From Cytophagaceae bacterium (GTDB lineage Bacteria > Bacteroidota > Bacteroidia > Cytophagales > Spirosomataceae): DNA of 64,000 nucleotides. Positions 45,883 through 53,242 of the stretch are shown in pieces. The notes under the pieces were generated by a model. The model saw only the letters and a list, made by a program, of their open reading frames with translations. It ran no database searches and was not told the origin of the DNA. Both the position numbers and the translations under genes were made by a program. The first letter of the stretch is position 1. The number at the start of each line of letters is the position of its first letter. The stretch is taken from assembly GCA_027486845.1 (NCBI GenBank), contig JAIXOL010000042.1, positions 62,001-126,000 on the forward strand, given 5' to 3'.

Positions 45883-46014
45883 TGCTAACAGGGGTTTTGC
45901 AAAAGTGGGGCATTTGTACTAAATTTGAGCATTGGAATTCTAATCACCATTTGTGCTAATTTGAACATTTGTGCTTCGATTTCCCCACCTTCGCAAAGCC
46001 CCAAAACGTTGGTG
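45883..46014. repeat. attC-like recombination site B
   Basis: 132 bp from TGCTAAC to GTTGGTG. Left arm GGGGTTTTGCAAAAGTGGGG pairs with the right arm CCCCACCTTCGCAAAGCCCC, leaving AAAA unpaired beside the right core. The left core extends to TTCTGCTAAC, the 10-nt complement of GTTAGCAGAA at site A. Its own right core is different. Confidence 0.85.
45896..45927 (+). promoter_or_regulatory. Promoter-like sequence inside site B
   Basis: TTTG (45896-45899), 20 nt, then TAAATTTG (45920-45927), an exact fit to the Bacteroidota promoter pattern, directed toward the next cassette. Confidence 0.45.
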
Positions 46015-46034
46015 GCAATTTTACCAGACACACT

Positions 46035-46388
46035 ATGAATATTGACGACTTAGACTTTCACGACTCACAAATTTTAAGTGTGACAGAAAACACACAAGAC
46101 CATTATCTTGACTTTCTGTTAGACTTTCCAACCAATTGGCAAGACAATACTTTTGAAAAAAGAATTTAAGATTTACAGAAGTTATTTTCTACAACATTGA
46201 CGAAATACCATTTTTTGGACAACCTACTATTTTGGACAGGTAACTAAAAGTTGGGGACAGAAAGAAATCATATGGAAGCTACAAGGTGGAAAATTGAAAT
46301 TCAAACTAATGCAGGAAACAGAATAATTGAATATGGTGAGTGCGTCTTTATCGACAAACAACCCAATAACGACAAAAAAACATCATAA
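46035..46388 (+). pseudogene. Frameshifted unknown gene in cassette 2
   Basis: Frame one reads MNIDDLDFHDSQILSVTENT and stops after FEKRI at 46169. Shifting frame at about 46163 continues with LRFTEVIFYNIDEIPFFGQPTILD, and a further shift near 46240 gives WKIEIQTNAGNRIIEYGECVFIDKQ to the stop at 46388. The three pieces read as one protein of about 115 residues. I recall similar small Bacteroidota proteins beginning MNIDDLDFHDS, of unknown role. It starts 26 nt into the cassette. Either decayed or affected by sequence error. Confidence 0.6.
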
Positions 46389-46582
46389 TGACAGACAAAA
46401 CAATTAAGTACATAGCAATAATTACAATGGTAGCAGGACTTTTTGGAATGCTCTTTTGTTATCGTTTTCTTTGGTCAGCCAGAATGGAAGACCTTGTTGG
46501 AGCAGGATTTCCATTTGTTGCAGGTTCTATACTATTTGGAGCAGGACTTTTGACTCTTGCTCAAATGAACAAAAATAAATAG
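46388..46582 (+). CDS. Small two-helix membrane protein (cassette 2)
   Basis: 64 residues with two hydrophobic helices (about 7-26, AIITMVAGLFGMLFCYRFLW, and 37-56, VGAGFPFVAGSILFGAGLL), short charged ends and Arg/Glu in the loop. The ATG overlaps the stop of the broken gene before it (TAATG), so the pair formed an operon in the cassette. No family recognised. Confidence 0.65.
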   Translation: MTDKTIKYIAIITMVAGLFGMLFCYRFLWSARMEDLVGAGFPFVAGSILFGAGLLTLAQMNKNK

Positions 46583-46597
46583 CGACAACAAAACTGC

Positions 46598-46798
46598 CAC
46601 CAACATAGGGTTTTGTGCAAGTTGGGCTTGACGGAATTCGCCATCAGCATTTGTATTTCTATTTAACTTCAGTTCCAGCTTGACAGAACGCTATTGGGCA
46701 AAAGAATAAATCTTCAACTTAAACCTATAAATTTGGCTGACGTTTACAAGCAGACGGAATACTATTCCCCAACCTGCACAAAGCCTTGAACGTTATGT
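46598..46798. repeat. attC-like recombination site C (enlarged)
   Basis: 201 bp from CACCAAC to GTTATGT. Left arm GGGTTTTGTGCAAGTTGGG pairs with CCCCAACCTGCACAAAGCCT. The left core (TGCCACCAAC) complements GTTGGTGGCA of site B. The 69 bp beyond the usual 132 lie in the central loop. Confidence 0.8.
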
Positions 46799-46806
46799 GC
46801 AACTTT

Positions 46807-47460
46807 ATGGAACAGACGATTAAGCAAATAATGACACCGACTGACGTTCTCAATATCTTTATTGAGCAACACAGACTATGCAGTCCTCTTGACCCAGAAG
46901 CTGACCCTAATGCTGAACTTACTTTTACTTCGACTATTGACGACTGGAGAGATGCAAACGACCTATTACCTTGGCGACCTCTTTCTGAATTTCTCAATAA
47001 AGAATTTCAAATAAAAGCTACTGAAGACGAGTGGAAATCAGTTTTGACACCATCTTCAGTACGGACTTTAGAAGACGTCTGTAAGCTAGTATCTAAGCAT
47101 TCTTTAAGACAAGACATTCAACCCATTAAATTACTCGGACAAGAATGTTTAAGTTCAGCAGTTTTCAGGATACTTATAAAATATTTATCCCAAAGAAAAG
47201 TTGACGTTTCAGAAATTAGACCATCGACTCCTCTGACACCTTACTTCGAAAAGTATTTTTCTGAAATGGTTGAGCAAACAACAATCATTTCAAATGGGAA
47301 AAAAGTGTTTGTACAATTTGACACAAAACTCAAAAAGACTGGCTTTCTTAACTACATAAACATATTCGACAAAGACCGATACACGTTCTTAACGGGTGAC
47401 ATTAAAACTTTTCGGGACTTGACACTAAAAATCATTGAGGTAAACAGACAACAAGAATAA
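46807..47460 (+). CDS. Unknown 217-aa protein (cassette 3)
   Basis: I recognise no family. The protein is cytoplasmic by appearance, rich in charged and aromatic residues, with SPLDPEADPNAELTFTSTIDDWRDANDLLPW near the start and a C-terminal GKKVFVQFDTKLKKTGFLNYINIFDKDRY. I set the start at ATG 46807, 14 nt after the cassette junction; an upstream ATG at 46795 lies in the recombination core itself. It ends 7 nt before site D, so the gene fills its cassette. Confidence 0.7.
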   Translation: MEQTIKQIMTPTDVLNIFIEQHRLCSPLDPEADPNAELTFTSTIDDWRDANDLLPWRPLSEFLNKEFQIKATEDEWKSVLTPSSVRTLEDVCKLVSKHSLRQDIQPIKLLGQECLSSAVFRILIKYLSQRKVDVSEIRPSTPLTPYFEKYFSEMVEQTTIISNGKKVFVQFDTKLKKTGFLNYINIFDKDRYTFLTGDIKTFRDLTLKIIEVNRQQE

Positions 47461-47467
47461 AAGCTGC

Positions 47468-47599
47468 ACATAACACGGGTTTTGCGTCAGGCGGGCTGAC
47501 GTGCAAACTTGGAACTTTGTGCTTCTAATAAACTTTAGTAATGAATTGAAACTTTGTGCTTCGAAACCCGCCCGAACGCAAAGCCCGAAAACGTTAGTG
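47468..47599. repeat. attC-like recombination site D
   Basis: 132 bp from ACATAAC to GTTAGTG. Left arm CGGGTTTTGCGTCAGGCGGG pairs with CCGCCCGAACGCAAAGCCCG. The left core (TGCACATAAC) complements GTTATGTGCA of site C. Its arms differ from B and E at several places, yet both arms change together. Confidence 0.85.
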
Positions 47600-47619
47600 G
47601 CAAGCAAAAAACAGACACT

Positions 47620-48321
47620 GTGAAATTGAAAAGAATAACAGATATTGGAGGAACAGGAAAACTTGACTTTGGACAAAAAGAAGTTTTGTTTTGCAGTTGG
47701 AATAATGGAGCAAATCCCGATTTTTACACTTTCGACAAGTCAAAAATTGTTAAAAAAGTTGATGCAGAATATTTTGCAAACGCTGTTGTTGGAGAAAATT
47801 ATAAAAAAATAGAACAAGTTCTTCCAAGTAAAGTACATAATTATTGCATAACAAAAAGTAAAAACGGAGAAACTTATTTTTGCACTGAACAAGAAGGCAT
47901 AATCTATGGTTTTGACGTTTTTGGAAATTCCATTTTACAATGGAACGTAGAAATTGGAGAAGGACATTCAATCAATTATATAGAATTTCAAGAACCCCAT
48001 TTTTTATGGCTTGCTTTTCCGACAGGACAAACAGTTACACAAGTAAACTTAACAAATAAACAAGAAGCATATAAAATTGGAGAATATAGTTGGGAAGACG
48101 ACCATGATTTATTAAGTTATCCTGAAAGTATTTTTATCAAGAATAATATTTTATTCATTCCAAATATGGGTAACAAAAAACTTTATACAGTTGACTTACA
48201 GACAAAAAACATAGAATTAATTTCAATATTTGAAGAGAAAATATGGCAATATGCAGAAACTGAAATTGGAACGTTCTTAATAACAGACACAGGTATTTAT
48301 GAAATTGAAAACAAAGAATAA
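47620..48321 (+). CDS. Unknown 233-aa protein (cassette 4, GTG start)
   Basis: I recognise no named family. Short repeats of a Y-x-x-D or G-x-D-x-x-G-N kind (DFYTFDKSKIV, IIYGFDVFGNSILQW, KLYTVDLQTKNIEL, GTFLITDTGIYEI) suggest a small beta-propeller. No signal peptide. The start is GTG at 47620, 26 nt after the cassette junction; the open frame further upstream runs through site D and is not real. It ends 11 nt before site E. Confidence 0.7.
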   Translation: MKLKRITDIGGTGKLDFGQKEVLFCSWNNGANPDFYTFDKSKIVKKVDAEYFANAVVGENYKKIEQVLPSKVHNYCITKSKNGETYFCTEQEGIIYGFDVFGNSILQWNVEIGEGHSINYIEFQEPHFLWLAFPTGQTVTQVNLTNKQEAYKIGEYSWEDDHDLLSYPESIFIKNNILFIPNMGNKKLYTVDLQTKNIELISIFEEKIWQYAETEIGTFLITDTGIYEIENKE

Positions 48322-48332
48322 AAATTGCCAGC

Positions 48333-48464
48333 CACTAACATGGGTTTGGCAAAAGTGGGGCTTTTGTGCTAAATTGAGCATTTGTACTTTCTATGAACAT
48401 TTTGCTATATTTGAACTTTAGTACTCTTTAATCCCCACCTTCGCCAAGCCCAAAAACGTTATAA
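48333..48464. repeat. attC-like recombination site E
   Basis: 132 bp from CACTAAC to GTTATAA. Left arm GGGTTTGGCAAAAGTGGGG pairs with CCCCACCTTCGCCAAGCCC. Compared with site B, TTTTGC/GCAAAG has become TTTGGC/GCCAAG on both arms. The left core (GCCACTAAC) complements GTTAGTGGC of site D. Confidence 0.85.
48381..48413 (+). promoter_or_regulatory. Promoter-like sequence inside site E
   Basis: TTTG (48381-48384), 21 nt, then TATATTTG (48406-48413), pointing into the region before the restriction operon. Confidence 0.4.
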
Positions 48465-48669
48465 GCAAGCCTAAAAGACGACAGTGCAACCATAAACAGA
48501 CGACTAAAAACTGAACATTAATACAAGGACAAACCATTTTGACAGGTGACCAACATACAGACCATATTTCAAGTGGACAACGAGTAAGCCGACACACAAG
48601 CCGACCCGATGTTTTTTATTTTTTTTCCCTCCGCATTTTTTTAAAAACAATTTTAGCCAACCGCACGGT

Positions 48670-48706
48670 CAAGCACATTTGGTTTTTTCCAACGCACAAG
48701 CCAAAA
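48670..48706. repeat. Island-flanking repeat, left copy
   Basis: CAAGCACATTTG, a 12-nt spacer, then CGCACAAGCCAAA. The right copy at 55946-55976 has the same two blocks, in the same order, with a shorter spacer. They bracket the whole restriction operon. Confidence 0.6.
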
Positions 48707-48767
48707 CAAAAAAACCAAAAGAGCTTGCCCCTACCCACCCACGACAAAATAGCGGACATTTACACTA

Positions 48768-48794
48768 TTGGACAATGTAATTTTACTATCTTTG
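48768..48794 (+). promoter_or_regulatory. Predicted promoter of the restriction operon
   Basis: TTG (48768-48770), 16 nt, TATCTTTG (48787-48794), then 26 nt to the XRE ATG. The spacing is slightly short, but the -7 element fits. Confidence 0.5.
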
Positions 48795-48820
48795 ACCTTT
48801 TAAAAATTCATTAGGCACAA

Positions 48821-49009
48821 ATGAACAGAATTAAAGAAGTTTTGAAAGAGAAAGGTATCTCACAAACTTGGCTTGCTAAGCAGTTGGACAAAAGTTACAA
48901 CACGATTAATGAATATGCCCGAAACGTGAGACAACCTAGCATTGAGGATTTGTACCGAATTGCAAAAATTCTGGACGTTAACGCCAAAGATTTATTGAAA
49001 GAAGAATAA
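48821..49009 (+). CDS. XRE-family regulator of the restriction operon
   Basis: A 62-aa single-domain HTH protein (MNRIKEVLKEKGISQTWLAKQLDKSYNTINEYARNVRQPSIEDLYRIAKILDV split over helices 1-5), close to the controller proteins of restriction systems. Its stop codon shares one base with the hsdR ATG (TAATG), so it is the first gene of the operon and very likely limits or delays expression of the nuclease. Confidence 0.88.
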   Translation: MNRIKEVLKEKGISQTWLAKQLDKSYNTINEYARNVRQPSIEDLYRIAKILDVNAKDLLKEE

Positions 49010-51975
49010 TGAGTAAAGAGAATCAAATAGAAGAAAATCTAATCGAGCAACTGAAAGGGCTAAAATACATTTACCGCCCTGACATAGTTGATAGAAAAAC
49101 GCTTGAGCAAAACTTCAAAACAAAATTTGAATCACTCAACCGTGTTCGTTTGTCTGACAACGAATTTTTAAGACTTAGAGAGGAAATTATTCAACCTGAT
49201 GTATACAAAGCTTCTAAACTTTTGCGTGAAAGACAATACTTTCAGCGTGAGGATGGAACGCCTTTGCATTACACTTTGGTAAACAACAAAGACTGGTGCA
49301 AAAATGATTTTGAAGTTATTAGTCAATTACGAATCAATACCGAAAACAGTCATCAGCGTTACGATATTATTTTGCTGATTAACGGCTTGCCTGTGGTGCA
49401 AATCGAGTTAAAGAAATTCGATATATCACCAAGAAAAGCAATGCAGCAAATTGTAGATTATAAAAACGAAGCGGGCAATGGTTATGGAAATTCTTTGTTA
49501 TGCTATATGCAATTGTTTATAGTAAGCAACAAGACGAACACTTATTATTTTGCCAACAACAAGAACCAACATTTCGCTTTTAATGCAGACGAACAATTCT
49601 TACCGATTTATCAATTAGCAGACGAGAGCAATAAGAAAATAACTCACCTTGACTTATTCGCTGAAAAATTCCTGACCAAATGCACCTTGGGCAGTATGAT
49701 TAGCAAGTATATGGTTTTGGTAGAAAGTGAGCAGAAGATGCTCATTATGCGACCGTATCAGATTTATGCAGTGAAAGCGATTATTGATTGCATCCAACAA
49801 AACCGTGGCAACGGCTACATTTGGCATACTACGGGAAGCGGTAAAACTTTGACTTCTTTCAAAGCATCAACTTTACTAAAAGACAATACCGATATAGAAA
49901 AATGTTTGTTTGTGGTTGACCGCAAAGACCTTGACCGACAAACCCGTGAAGAGTTCAATAAATTCCAAGAAGGAAGTGTGGAAGAAAACACCAATACCGA
50001 AACATTGGTAAGGCGTTTACTTTCTACCGATTATTCCGACAAAGTTATTGTCACAACCATTCAAAAATTAGGATTGGCTTTGGATGGCACAAACAAAAAG
50101 AACTACAAAGAACGATTAGAGCCACTTCGCAACAAACGAATGGTTTTCATTTTTGATGAGTGCCACCGTTCGCAGTTTGGAAATAATCATAAAGCCATCA
50201 AAGAGTTTTTTCCAAGTGCCCAACTATTTGGTTTTACAGGAACACCCATCTTTGATGAAAACGCAACGTATCAAATAAGAGAAGGTGAAGAAGCATCTTA
50301 CAAAACCACGCAAGACATATTTGAAAAACAATTACACGCTTACACTATTACACACGCCATTGACGATAAAAATGTATTACGTTTTCATATAGATTTTTTC
50401 AAAGGTAAAGGCACACAGAATCCAAAGCCAGGCGAAGCTATTGCCCAACAGGCAGTTGTGGAAGCCATTTTGGACAAACACGATGCTGCCACGAATACAA
50501 GACGTTTCAATGCTGTTTTGGCAACTGCTTCCATTAATAATGCAATTGAATATTACAATCTTTTCAAAGAAATTCAAAAAAAGAAACAAACTGAAAATCC
50601 TGATTATGCTCCTTTAAATATTGCTTGTGTTTTTTCACCACCAGCCGAAGGCAACAGCGATATTCAGCAGATTCAAGAAGATTTAACGCAAGAGAAAGAA
50701 GATAACAAACAAAATCCAGAAGAAAAGAAAGCGGCACTCAAAACCATTATTGCCGATTACAACAAACAATTTGGTACAAGCCACGAAATCTATCTATTCG
50801 ACTTGTACTACCAAGATATACAAAGACGCATCAAAGACCAGAAATATAGCAACAAAGACTACCCACACAAAAATAAAATTGACATTACCATTGTCGTGGA
50901 TATGTTGCTCACAGGTTTTGATAGCAAATACCTGAACACTTTGTATGTGGACAAAAATCTGAAATACCACGGATTGATTCAGGCATTTTCCAGAACTAAC
51001 CGTGTCCTGAACGATACTAAACCTTACGGCAATATTCTAGATTTTCGTTCGCAACAAGATGCCGTTAACCAAGCCATTGCTTTGTTTTCGGGCGAAGACA
51101 ATGGTAAAGCAAAAGAAATTTGGTTGGTTGACCCTGCACCAGTGGTGATTGATAAATACAAACAAGCGGTAGAAGCTTTGGGTGTATTTATGCAAGAGCA
51201 TAATTTGGTAAGCGAACCGCAAGAAGTGTACAACCTGAAAGGTGATGCGGCACGAATTGCTTTTATAAAAAACTTTAAAGAAGTGCAAAGGCTCAAAACA
51301 CAACTTGACCAATACACCGACATAACAGAAGAACAAAAAACAAAAATTGAAGCCATTCTGCCAACGGAAACTTTACAAGAGTTCAGAAGTTCCTACATAG
51401 AAACTGCCAAACAACTACGAGAGATTCAGCAAAAAGATGGTGACCAAGCACTGCCAGAAATACAACAACTGGATTTTGAATTTGTGTTGTTTGCTTCTGC
51501 CGTAATTGATTACGATTACATCATGAGTCTGATTGCCGACAGTACGCAAAAGAAACCTGCCAAGCAAAAAATGACCAAAACACAGGTGATTAGTTTGCTA
51601 AGTTCTAATGCCAACCTGATGGACGAGCAAGAAGACTTAACCGAATACATCAATGGTTTGGATTGGAATAGCGGACAAGATGTTGAAACGCTTCGTAATG
51701 GTTACGACTCGTTTAAAGACGACAAATACAACAAAGAACTGGCTGCAATTGCCCATCAACACGGTTTGCAAACGGCTGACTTGAAAAACTTTGTAGAAAA
51801 AATAATGAGCCGTATGATTTTTGACGGTGAAGAACTTACCGACTTGCTTGAGCCTTTAGAATTGAGCTGGAAAGAACGCAGAGTGAAAGAATTGGCATTG
51901 ATGACAGACTTAGTACCGCAATTAAAAAAATTAGCCCAAGGGCGAGAAATATCAGGATTAGCAGCTTATGAGTAA
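49009..51975 (+). CDS. hsdR: Type I restriction enzyme R subunit
   Basis: HsdR is the ATP-driven translocase and nuclease that cuts unmodified DNA. The 988-aa protein has the N-terminal PD-(D/E)xK nuclease (RYDIILLINGLPVVQIELKKF, about 118-138), the helicase motor with Walker A TTGSGKTLTS (about 277-286), the DECH box FDECHRSQFG (about 382-391), the GFTGTPIF motif and a C-terminal helicase motif TGFDSKYLNTLYVDK. It overlaps the XRE gene by 1 nt and hsdS by 8 nt. All key motifs are intact. Confidence 0.95.
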   Translation: MSKENQIEENLIEQLKGLKYIYRPDIVDRKTLEQNFKTKFESLNRVRLSDNEFLRLREEIIQPDVYKASKLLRERQYFQREDGTPLHYTLVNNKDWCKNDFEVISQLRINTENSHQRYDIILLINGLPVVQIELKKFDISPRKAMQQIVDYKNEAGNGYGNSLLCYMQLFIVSNKTNTYYFANNKNQHFAFNADEQFLPIYQLADESNKKITHLDLFAEKFLTKCTLGSMISKYMVLVESEQKMLIMRPYQIYAVKAIIDCIQQNRGNGYIWHTTGSGKTLTSFKASTLLKDNTDIEKCLFVVDRKDLDRQTREEFNKFQEGSVEENTNTETLVRRLLSTDYSDKVIVTTIQKLGLALDGTNKKNYKERLEPLRNKRMVFIFDECHRSQFGNNHKAIKEFFPSAQLFGFTGTPIFDENATYQIREGEEASYKTTQDIFEKQLHAYTITHAIDDKNVLRFHIDFFKGKGTQNPKPGEAIAQQAVVEAILDKHDAATNTRRFNAVLATASINNAIEYYNLFKEIQKKKQTENPDYAPLNIACVFSPPAEGNSDIQQIQEDLTQEKEDNKQNPEEKKAALKTIIADYNKQFGTSHEIYLFDLYYQDIQRRIKDQKYSNKDYPHKNKIDITIVVDMLLTGFDSKYLNTLYVDKNLKYHGLIQAFSRTNRVLNDTKPYGNILDFRSQQDAVNQAIALFSGEDNGKAKEIWLVDPAPVVIDKYKQAVEALGVFMQEHNLVSEPQEVYNLKGDAARIAFIKNFKEVQRLKTQLDQYTDITEEQKTKIEAILPTETLQEFRSSYIETAKQLREIQQKDGDQALPEIQQLDFEFVLFASAVIDYDYIMSLIADSTQKKPAKQKMTKTQVISLLSSNANLMDEQEDLTEYINGLDWNSGQDVETLRNGYDSFKDDKYNKELAAIAHQHGLQTADLKNFVEKIMSRMIFDGEELTDLLEPLELSWKERRVKELALMTDLVPQLKKLAQGREISGLAAYE

Positions 51976-53239
51976 AGATAAATTGATACCCGCAATAAGG
52001 TTTCCTGAGTTTTCTGAAAATTGGGAAATCAATTTATTGTCTGATATGTGTGATGTCTATAGAGGTGGCACATTTTCAAAAGCTGAAATGGATGAAAATG
52101 GTTCTCATCCGTGTATTCATTATGGTGAGTTATTCACAAAATACAATGAAGTAATTACTAACATACATTCAAAAACAAATAAAAGTGAAGGATTCAAAAG
52201 TGAGGTTGGAGATGTTTTAATGCCTAGTTCTGATGTAACACCTGATGGCTTAGCAAAAGCGTCCGCAATAATGCTTGATAATGTTGTTTTGGGTGGAGAT
52301 ATGAATATTCTTAGACCAAAGAAATCCTTTAATTCAATTTTTATAAGCTATTTACTTAATCATTCCAAGAAGGAAATTATCAAGCTAGTTTCTGGAACAA
52401 CCGTAAAACATATTTATCCAAGTCAAATCATTACTTGTCAATTACCAATAGTCAATAACAAGCCAGAACAACAAAAAATCGCCATTTGTCTTTCGTCATT
52501 AGATGAAGTGATAGCCGCCAACAGCCAAAAGTTGGATTTACTAAAAGACCACAAAAAAGGCTTGATGCAAAACCTTTTTCCGCAAGAGGGCGAAAAAATA
52601 CCAAAGTATCGGTTTAAGGAGTTTGAGAAAGATGGTGAGTGGAAGGAAAACATTCTTTTTAATCTTGCTCTTGATGGTTTTTCCAATGGTGTTTTTAACG
52701 ACCCCAAAAAGGTTGGAAGTGGCTACAAATTAATAAATGTAATCAATATGTATTCTGAATCACCAATCTCTGAAAACAACTTAACTCTATTGGAACTGAA
52801 TGACTCAGAATTCGAGAAAAATAAAGTTAAATATGGTGATATTTTTTTTACACGCTCCTCATTAGTTCCTGAAGGAATCGCAAAATCAAACATCTACTTA
52901 GGTTCATCAGATGATATTACTTATGATGGTCATCTAATTAGAATGCGACCAAATAAAGAATTAATCTATCCTGTTTATCTGCACTATTTATTGAAAACAG
53001 AGAATGTTAGAAGCCAAATGATTGCAAAAGGGAAAACCGCAACAATGACTACAATCGGTCAGTCAGATGTTGCAAGTGTTAAAACCTCTTATTCAAAGAA
53101 TCCCAAAGAACAACAAAAAATCGCATCCTGTCTATCATCCTTAGATGCACTCATCACTGCACAGGCGGAGAAAATAGAGCAATTGAAGTTGCATAAAAAG
53201 GGTTTAATGCAGGGCTTGTTTCCGAAAATTAATGATTAG
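51968..53239 (+). CDS. hsdS: Type I restriction enzyme specificity subunit
   Basis: HsdS recognises the two half-sites of the target and joins the methylase and nuclease subunits. The 423-aa protein has two target-recognition domains (about 10-160 and 225-375), each followed by the conserved helical spacer: EQQKIAICLSSLDEVIAANSQ with LLKDHKKGLMQNLFPQ, and EQQKIASCLSSLDALITAQAE with LKLHKKGLMQGLFPK. This near repeat of the spacers is usual. The DNA target cannot be read from sequence. Confidence 0.94.
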   Translation: MSKDKLIPAIRFPEFSENWEINLLSDMCDVYRGGTFSKAEMDENGSHPCIHYGELFTKYNEVITNIHSKTNKSEGFKSEVGDVLMPSSDVTPDGLAKASAIMLDNVVLGGDMNILRPKKSFNSIFISYLLNHSKKEIIKLVSGTTVKHIYPSQIITCQLPIVNNKPEQQKIAICLSSLDEVIAANSQKLDLLKDHKKGLMQNLFPQEGEKIPKYRFKEFEKDGEWKENILFNLALDGFSNGVFNDPKKVGSGYKLINVINMYSESPISENNLTLLELNDSEFEKNKVKYGDIFFTRSSLVPEGIAKSNIYLGSSDDITYDGHLIRMRPNKELIYPVYLHYLLKTENVRSQMIAKGKTATMTTIGQSDVASVKTSYSKNPKEQQKIASCLSSLDALITAQAEKIEQLKLHKKGLMQGLFPKIND

Positions 53240-53242
53240 AAG

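Larger units (their letters stand above)
48465..48820. other. Gene-free start of the restriction island
   Basis: 356 bp after site E with no credible coding frame. It holds a C-rich stretch, a repeat (48670-48706, CAAGCACATTTGG...CGCACAAGCCAAAAC) that recurs at the far end of the island, a TTGGTTTTTT/AAAAAACCAA hairpin around it, and a promoter for the XRE gene. Confidence 0.6.

Noticed and set aside
43123..48464. Canonical class 1-type integron
   Set aside because: No intI, no attI, no resistance cassette, and the cores GTTAGCA, GTTGGTG, GTTATGT, GTTAGTG and GTTATAA do not fit GTTRRRY. The array is integron-like only.
43231..48464. CRISPR array
   Set aside because: The repeats are 132 bp palindromes with changing arms, and the intervals are 0.7-2.6 kb with genes.
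48539..48814. A 91-aa open frame before the XRE gene
   Set aside because: It runs through a repeat and hairpin-rich, C-rich stretch, has no family-like pattern and overlaps the predicted promoter of the restriction operon.
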